Positions 5,746 to 10,366 of a stretch of 10,366 nt of DNA are shown piece by piece. The position numbers and the translations under genes were made by a program. Position 1 is the first letter of the stretch. Every line of letters starts with the position of its first letter. The DNA is from an uncultured Clostridia bacterium (lineage in GTDB: Bacteria > Bacillota_A > Clostridia > TANB77 > CAG-508), in assembly GCA_944388685.1 (NCBI GenBank), contig CALXJS010000052.1:1-10366 (forward strand). The letters run 5' to 3'. The notes below the pieces were generated by a model. It had not been told where the DNA came from, made no database searches, and saw nothing but the letters and a program-made list of their open reading frames with translations.

Positions 5746-6847
5746 TTATTTAGAAAACTTCAGAAAGCTTTCCATAAAATCATCAATCTTTCCATCCATA
5801 ACAGCTTCTACATTTCCTACCTCATAATTTGTTCTATGGTCTTTTACCATTGTATATGGACAAAATACATAAGAACGAATTTGACTTCCCCAAGCAATTT
5901 CTCTTTGCTCTCCTTTTAAATCTTCAATTTTTTCTTTATGTTCTTTTTCTTTTAAATCCAATAATTTTGATTTTAACATCTTCATGGCGGTTTCTCTATT
6001 TTGTATTTGAGAACGTTCAGATTGACAAGCAACCACAATATTAGTTGGGATATGTGTAATTCTTACAGCAGATGATGTTTTATTTATATGTTGACCTCCT
6101 GCACCAGATGCCCTATAGGTATCAATTCTTAAATCATCTGGATTTATGTCAATTTCAATATCATCTGTAATTTCTGGTAAAACTTCTACAGAAGCAAATG
6201 AGGTGTGTCTCCTTCCCCCACTATCAAATGGAGAAATTCTAACCAATCTATGTACCCCCATCTCCCCTTTCATATATCCATAAGCATATTCACCTATGAT
6301 TTCAAAGGTAACGCTCTTAATTCCTGCTTCTTCTCCTTCTAAATAGTCTAATTCTACCACTTTATATCCATTTTTATCTGCCCATCTCGTATACATTCGA
6401 TATAACATTTCTGCCCAATCTTGTGATTCGGTTCCTCCTGCACCAGGGTGAATGGTTACAATTGCATTATTACTATCATATTTTCCAGATAATAATGTAG
6501 CAATTTCTAGTTTTTCTATTTCTTGTTCCAAATTTTTTGTACTTTTTATGATGTCTTTTGCAATTTCTTCATCTGGTTCCATATTTGCCAATTCTGTTAA
6601 TTCTTTTATATTTTGTATTTCGCTTTCTATTTTTCTATATTCGTTTACTTTATTTTTCATACTTTTTATTTTTGCTAATACTTTATTAGAGTGTTTAATT
6701 TCTTGCCAAAAATCTTCCTCTAACGTTTCTGCTTCTAAATCTTTTAATTCTATTTCTAGTTTAGAAATGTCAAAGTGACTCACCCAAATCTTGCAATTTT
6801 TCTTCTAATATTTTTAGAAGTTTTGAATTTTCTTCTAATTCTAACAT
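5746..6847 (-). CDS. prfB: Peptide chain release factor 2, programmed +1 frameshift
   Basis: RF2 releases finished proteins at UGA and UAA. The gene is read in two frames. Codons 1-25 run from ATG 6847 (AGGAG upstream, product MLELEENSKLLKILEEKLQ, then DLGESL) to CTT 6775-6773, followed by an in-frame TGA at 6772-6770. After a +1 slip reading resumes at GAC 6771 (DISKLEIELKDLEAET) and continues to TAA at 5746, giving 366 residues, the normal RF2 length. The stop-decoding tripeptide SPF falls at 205-207 and the catalytic GGQ at 250-252, the same positions as in Escherichia coli RF2. SPF rather than PxT separates it from RF1. The coordinates span both frames. A GTG at 6783 is open in the second frame but would cut off the N-terminal helix and has no ribosome binding site. 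RF2 shortage favours slippage, which is the known autoregulation. The gene lies 63 bases after the GK-like gene. Confidence 0.96.
6769..6785 (-). promoter_or_regulatory. prfB programmed +1 frameshift site
   Basis: Minus-strand codons are TTG GGT GAG TCA CTT TGA C. The CTT TGA C core is identical to the canonical site: peptidyl-tRNA-Leu slips from CTT to TTT, so TGA is replaced by GAC. The usual stimulator is an AGGGGG-like Shine-Dalgarno three bases before CTT. Here the only candidate is GGGTGAG (6785-6779), whose GGT lies about four bases further upstream than in the Escherichia coli site. Confidence 0.92.
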
Positions 6848-6910
6848 ATTATCACTCTCCTAGCTTTCTAATATAATTATGCAAAAAAGCAAAAATATTT
6901 TCTTTAATTT

Positions 6911-7468
6911 TTAAATTCTCAATACTTTGCTTTTTATAACATTTACTATTTTTTCAACAGATTTTTCTGTATAATCATTATAAAAAATATAATCAAATTG
7001 ATTTCTTAAATCAGCATTTGAATTAAAATTTTTAATATGTTCTTCTATTTCCTCCAATCTTTTCTGTTCAATATCTTGAGATAGGTTTCTCTCTTTCAGT
7101 TTTTGTTTGGGTATTTCTAAATTTTCTGGAATGATATATATAGCAAACACATGTCTTATTTCTCGTTTTAATTGATATATTGTTGAATAATGTAATTCGA
7201 CGATACTATTTTCTTCTGATTCCATTTCAGTTCTTGGAAATCCGTATTTATAACCCAAAAGTTCAAATGTTAATAGTATATCTTTTTGCTTTTTTAATTT
7301 TTCAAATTCTTCATCATCAACAAATTTTTTGTCAACTCCGTCTTTTTCTCCTTGTCTTTTTTCTCTTGTTGTTATAATTGTTTGTGCTTTTATTCCTAAA
7401 ATCTTTTGTATTTCCTTTTTAAAATATGATTTTCCTACACTTGTAACTCCAGATAATGTTATTACCAT
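6911..7468 (-). CDS. Guanylate-kinase-like P-loop kinase, substrate unknown
   Basis: This 185-residue protein has the guanylate kinase fold. It shows P-loop GVTSVGKS (7-14), TTREKRQGEKDG (33-44, corresponding to the TTR-x-x-R-x-G-E nucleotide monophosphate-binding segment of Gmk), YKYGFPR (73-79, matching the Y-x-YGT region), the lid-like LKERNLS (124-130) with basic residues, and a final FYNDYTEKSVEKI (162-174). It is divergent: the Gmk segment usually reading DID after the monophosphate-binding region is ELHYS (91-95) here. Canonical gmk normally lies elsewhere in Firmicutes, so this may be a paralogue acting on GMP, another nucleotide or a phosphorylated sugar as in PhnN. I chose ATG 7468, with AAGGTG six bases upstream, over an in-frame GTG at 7477 that overlaps that site. 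It follows the Nudix gene at close spacing and is probably co-transcribed with it. Confidence 0.8.
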   Translation of the reverse strand: MVITLSGVTSVGKSYFKKEIQKILGIKAQTIITTREKRQGEKDGVDKKFVDDEEFEKLKKQKDILLTFELLGYKYGFPRTEMESEENSIVELHYSTIYQLKREIRHVFAIYIIPENLEIPKQKLKERNLSQDIEQKRLEEIEEHIKNFNSNADLRNQFDYIFYNDYTEKSVEKIVNVIKSKVLRI

Positions 7469-7484
7469 TTTTTTCACCTTAATT

Positions 7485-8132
7485 TCATTTATTTATATCT
7501 TGAATATCTTCTTTATTTTTTGATTGATAATGTTCTTCTACTTGTTTAAATAACGATTCAAATCTTTCATCATAAGGAAACTTTGTTTTACCTTGTCTTA
7601 TCATCTCAAATACTTCTTGCATTGGTAACCATTCTATACTTTCTACTTCTGCTTTTTGTAAGGTTACATTTTTAAGTTTTGTTTTTAATGCATAAAATTG
7701 TATAAAAAATTTTCTTTCATTTCCGTTATTTTTGAAAATTAAATCTAATTCGTCTAACTTTTTTAGGTTATCAATTGCTTCATTTCTTGCTTGTTCTTTT
7801 TCGTTACTATTTTGAGTATTATTATGCAATTCTTCTATATATTCGTGAATCATTGCTTGTGTTGGAGTTTCATTGTTATCAATATGTCCTGAACATAAAT
7901 CTATTTCTCCTGATGTTATTTTTGTATTTCCTCTTTTTTCTATTAAGACGTTTCCGTTTTCGTCAATTATGAAACATGAAACACCTCCTAAATATTGAAA
8001 TTGTGATAATTCAGATGATTTCAATACTCTTCCTTTATATATTTTTTCTCCTTTTTCTCCTTTAGAGTATATTTTATAAAACTTCCAACTTTCTTCATTA
8101 TTTCGACTATTATTATTTATATCATATTTCAA
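7485..8132 (-). CDS. Nudix hydrolase with divergent Nudix box and insertion
   Basis: The product of about 215 residues is a Nudix-fold protein, which typically hydrolyses a nucleoside diphosphate linked to another group X. FYKIYSKGEKGEKIYKGRVL (18-37) resembles the N-terminal strand of the isopentenyl-isomerase-like Nudix group, followed by GGVSCFIIDENGNVLIEKR (49-67). The Nudix box lies at 82-104, beginning GHIDNNE. It keeps Gly82, Glu88 and the metal ligands Glu97, Glu100 and Glu101, but the usual Arg is His96 and the late Gly is His103. A charged insertion (about 104-135) follows. EVESIEWLP (162-170) and PYDERFESLF (186-195) fit the C-terminal part of the fold. The substrate cannot be assigned. 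The start is uncertain: this frame contains no ATG upstream of the domain, and TTG 8132 is the only start codon after an in-frame stop. It forms an operon with the GK-like gene behind a consensus promoter. Confidence 0.85.
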   Translation of the reverse strand: MKYDINNNSRNNEESWKFYKIYSKGEKGEKIYKGRVLKSSELSQFQYLGGVSCFIIDENGNVLIEKRGNTKITSGEIDLCSGHIDNNETPTQAMIHEYIEELHNNTQNSNEKEQARNEAIDNLKKLDELDLIFKNNGNERKFFIQFYALKTKLKNVTLQKAEVESIEWLPMQEVFEMIRQGKTKFPYDERFESLFKQVEEHYQSKNKEDIQDINK

Positions 8133-8170
8133 AGCTTTTTTAAAACCGATTCATTTTTAAACATCCTTTT
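8129..8170 (-). promoter_or_regulatory. Nudix start region with a short leader frame and A AAA AAG heptamer
   Basis: On the minus strand AAAAGGA (8170-8164) is followed by ATG 8164, an 11-codon frame (MFKNESVLKKL) ending at TGA 8131-8129, and by ATG 8154, which gives only four codons. The Nudix frame is the -1 frame of the 11-codon frame. The two meet at A AAA AAG (8141-8135), a classical -1 slippery heptamer, and again at TTGA, where the leader stop overlaps a TTG start. The true start may be TTG by stop-start coupling, a -1 shift, or transcriptional slippage on the A run. A one-base sequence error is equally possible. Confidence 0.4.
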
Positions 8171-8188
8171 CTTAATTTATACTCTATT

Positions 8189-8217
8189 ATTATATTAGGC
8201 ATTGGCTAATTTGTCAA
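8189..8217 (-). promoter_or_regulatory. Consensus sigma-A promoter of the Nudix and GK-like unit
   Basis: The minus strand reads TTGACA (8217-8212), a 17-base spacer and TATAAT (8194-8189), a perfect match to the housekeeping consensus in sequence and spacing. The start would be near 8182, about 50 bases before the Nudix frame. It lies downstream of the secA terminator, so the pair is transcribed separately from secA, and prfB may be read from it too. The remaining bases of the 326-base gap to secA hold the terminator and a weak TGACA/TGTCA repeat (8410-8428). Confidence 0.88.
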
Positions 8218-8321
8218 ACGATATATAACATTATTTACAAATAAGTATCAAATTGGTCCAGTTTCTTCTATTTTCTATCGTGTTTGCTATATAACAATTT
8301 TTTGTATAATATAAATTTAAT

Positions 8322-8357
8322 AAAAAAAGTGTCACCCACTTTATTTAGGTTACACTT
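8322..8357 (-). terminator. Intrinsic terminator of secA
   Basis: On the minus strand AAGTGT-A-ACC (8357-8348) pairs with GGT-G-ACACTT (8336-8327) across an 11-base loop. The stem has one internal mismatch and is followed directly by a run of seven T. It lies about 100 bases after the secA stop, with no gene in between. Confidence 0.8.
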
Positions 8358-8458
8358 CTTTAATTTTTAGCATTTATAAATTTTCTATTTAAGTTTGAAT
8401 GACAACCTAATTTTGTCACCAAATTTTCGATTTTTGTAAAATGATTTAAACACAGGTA

Positions 8459-10366
8459 CTATGCGTTTTTGCCACAACAGTTCTTATATTTTTTACCTGA
8501 ACCACATGGACATGGATCATTTCTTCCTACTTTTGGTCCATCGTTTTTGATAGTTCTATCAACATCTGTACCAATTTTTGCACCACCATCAACACTATGA
8601 ATAGCTTCTAATGCTGCTCCTGTAATTTTAACGGTTTCTTGTCTTTTTGCTTCTCCTTGTTGACGAATATTCATTAAAATTTTTGTTACATCAACTTTAA
8701 TATCTGAAATCATCTCATCAAACATATCCATACCTTCGATTCTGTATTTTACAACAGGGTCTTGTTGACCATAAGCACGAAGGCCAATACCATTTTTTAA
8801 TTCGTCCATGCTATCAATATGATTCATCCATTTTTCATCAACAACTTTAAGCATAACAACTCTTTCAAGTTCTCTCATTTGTTCAGAACCAATAGCCACT
8901 TCTTTTTCTGTATATTTTGCATTTGATTGTTTGATTAATTCTTCTGTAATCTTTTCAGGCTCTGAAATATGGTCTTTAATGAATTCTACCATATCAATTC
9001 CATATGTATTTAGAATATCTTGATTTAAAGCTTCTACATTTACTTCGTTCTTTTCTAGATCTATATACATACTAACAGTAGCTTCTGCTACAGAATGTAT
9101 CATATCCATAATATTATCATGGATATTTTCTCCATCTAGTACTTCTCTTCTTTGACCATAGATAATTTCTCTTTGTGCATTCATAACGTCATCATATTTT
9201 AAGACATTTTTACGAATACTAAAGTTTCTACCTTCTACTTTCTTTTGTGCATTTTCAACTGCTTTTGATATAATTTTAGAATCAATTGGCATATTTTCAT
9301 CTGCACCTAATGAATTATATACTTTTGTAATTGTATCTCCACCAAAGATTTTCATTAAATCATCATCTAAGGCAATATAGAATTTAGACTCTCCAACATC
9401 TCCTTGACGTCCTGAACGTCCTCTTAACTGGTTATCAATTCTTCTTGATTCATGTCTTTCTGTTCCGATTATCTTTAATCCACCAGCATCAATTACCTTC
9501 TCTTTTTCTTCCTTAATTTGTTCATCGTATTTATCTACTAGTTCTTTAAATTGTTTTCTAGCATTTAAAATATCTTCATTGTCTGTTTCATAATAGGTAT
9601 TTGCTTCTTCGATAAGTTCATGTGCAATTTTCTTTCTTCTCATTTCTTCTTTTGCTAAAAATTCACTATTTCCACCTAAGATAATATCGGTACCACGTCC
9701 TGCCATGTTTGTTGCAATGGTTACTGCTCCAAATTTACCTGCTTGTGCAACAATTTCTGCTTCTTTTTCATGATATTTGGCATTTAATACTTCATGCTTG
9801 ATACCTTCTTGTTTTAGCAATTTGCTTAATTTTTCTGATTTTTCAATTGATACTGTACCTACTAGAACTGGTTGACCTTTTTCATGACTTTCTTTAATAC
9901 TTTTTACAATTGCTTTGAATTTTGCATTCTCATTTTTATATATAACATCATTTTCATCTTTACGAATCATTGGTTTATTTGTAGGAATTTCTACAACATC
10001 TAAGTTATAAATTTCCTCAAACTCTGCTTCTTCTGTCATGGCAGTACCTGTCATACCAGATAATTTATCATACATTCTAAAGTAATTTTGGAATGTAATG
10101 GTTGCCAATGTTTTTGATTCATCTGCAATTTTTACATGTTCTTTAGCTTCAATTGCTTGATGTAATCCATTGTTATATCTTCTTCCATACATGATACGAC
10201 CTGTAAATTCATCAACAATTAGGACTTCTCCATCTTTTACGATATAGTCAATATCTTTTTTCATAACACCATGTGCTCTTAAAGCTTGGTTAACATGATG
10301 TACTAATGTTGAGTTTTCTAAGTCATTGAAGTTTTCTAACCCAAATGCTTCTTCTGCTTTTTTAAT
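8459..10366 (-). CDS. secA: Preprotein translocase ATPase SecA, 5' end outside the window
   Basis: SecA is the motor that pushes unfolded preproteins through SecYEG. The window holds the last 635 residues. The frame is open to the right edge and begins IKKAEEAFGLENFNDLEN, so about 270 N-terminal residues, including the first Walker A site, lie beyond it. Visible parts are VDEFTGRIMYGRRY (51-64), the NBD2 helicase motifs TIATNMAGRGTDI (216-228) and GTERHESRRIDNQLRGRSGR (301-320), the helical scaffold and wing domains, and a C-terminal zinc finger CPCGSGKKYKNCC (619-631) with four cysteines. In proteobacteria this zinc tail binds SecB and lipids; in Firmicutes its partner is less clear. An internal ATG at 10264 is not the start, because the conserved sequence continues upstream of it. 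secA is normally followed by prfB in Firmicutes, and here two extra genes intervene. Confidence 0.98.
   Translation of the reverse strand: MKKAEEAFGLENFNDLENSTLVHHVNQALRAHGVMKKDIDYIVKDGEVLIVDEFTGRIMYGRRYNNGLHQAIEAKEHVKIADESKTLATITFQNYFRMYDKLSGMTGTAMTEEAEFEEIYNLDVVEIPTNKPMIRKDENDVIYKNENAKFKAIVKSIKESHEKGQPVLVGTVSIEKSEKLSKLLKQEGIKHEVLNAKYHEKEAEIVAQAGKFGAVTIATNMAGRGTDIILGGNSEFLAKEEMRRKKIAHELIEEANTYYETDNEDILNARKQFKELVDKYDEQIKEEKEKVIDAGGLKIIGTERHESRRIDNQLRGRSGRQGDVGESKFYIALDDDLMKIFGGDTITKVYNSLGADENMPIDSKIISKAVENAQKKVEGRNFSIRKNVLKYDDVMNAQREIIYGQRREVLDGENIHDNIMDMIHSVAEATVSMYIDLEKNEVNVEALNQDILNTYGIDMVEFIKDHISEPEKITEELIKQSNAKYTEKEVAIGSEQMRELERVVMLKVVDEKWMNHIDSMDELKNGIGLRAYGQQDPVVKYRIEGMDMFDEMISDIKVDVTKILMNIRQQGEAKRQETVKITGAALEAIHSVDGGAKIGTDVDRTIKNDGPKVGRNDPCPCGSGKKYKNCCGKNA

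Noticed and set aside
6770..6772. The in-frame TGA in prfB as a sign of a pseudogene
   Set aside because: CTT TGA C is the known programmed frameshift core of RF2 genes, and the joined product has full length with SPF and GGQ at the expected positions.
6452..6778. A 108-codon plus-strand open frame antisense to prfB
   Set aside because: It is the complement of the well-conserved RF2 N-terminal region, is rich in Ser, Phe and Ile as such shadows usually are, and lacks a start signal. Other plus-strand frames opposite real genes (for example 1343-1582 and 7180-7377) were set aside for the same reason.
6848..6910. A separate promoter for prfB
   Set aside because: TATATT and CATAAT are present, but no acceptable -35 box lies 16-18 bases upstream of either, so read-through from the Nudix promoter is at least as likely.
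8410..8428. TGACA/TGTCA inverted repeat between secA and its terminator
   Set aside because: A 5 bp stem with a 9-base loop is likely by chance in AT-rich sequence and has no T tract.

Overview
The window is an AT-rich stretch of a spore-forming Firmicute, most likely a member of Clostridia. The evidence is low GC throughout, strong AGGAGG-type ribosome binding sites, consensus sigma-A promoters, the spore genes yabP and yabQ next to divIC, and secA followed at a short distance by a frameshifted prfB. I cannot name a genus. Every intact gene lies on the minus strand, so transcription runs from high to low coordinates.

Layout in transcription order. (1) The window opens inside secA (10366-8459, 5' end missing), which is followed by an intrinsic terminator. 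(2) A perfect TTGACA-N17-TATAAT promoter (8189-8217) drives a Nudix hydrolase and a guanylate-kinase-like P-loop protein, two accessory genes sitting between the usual neighbours secA and prfB. (3) prfB (release factor 2) is split by the classical in-frame TGA at CTT TGA C and is read through by programmed +1 frameshifting. (4) lysC has its own promoter, a strong AT hairpin at the very start of its leader and a terminator. It encodes an unusually short aspartokinase with only one recognisable ACT domain. (5) A gene-free stretch (4405-4674) holds four hairpins in tandem plus the lysC terminator. (6) yabP-yabQ-divIC form a sporulation and division cluster ending in a terminator that overlaps the divIC stop codon. 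(7) rho, with an extended -10 promoter, is followed closely by a membrane-anchored lipase-like alpha/beta hydrolase. (8) The left 528 bases hold no intact gene. They contain a plus-strand terminator-like hairpin, a decayed C-terminal fragment of a DUF2726-type protein on the plus strand, and a two-way terminator shared with the lipase unit.

Functionally the window is mostly housekeeping: protein export (SecA), translation termination (RF2), transcription termination (Rho), aspartate-family biosynthesis (LysC), spore cortex formation (YabP, YabQ) and septation (DivIC). The accessory part is the Nudix and GK-like pair, the membrane lipase and the plus-strand gene remnant. I see no convincing new multi-gene defence or mobile system. 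The points most worth checking are the Nudix gene start, which lies at an A AAA AAG heptamer with no in-frame ATG, the weakly matched Shine-Dalgarno stimulator at the prfB frameshift, the tandem hairpin region upstream of yabP, and the one-ACT aspartokinase.
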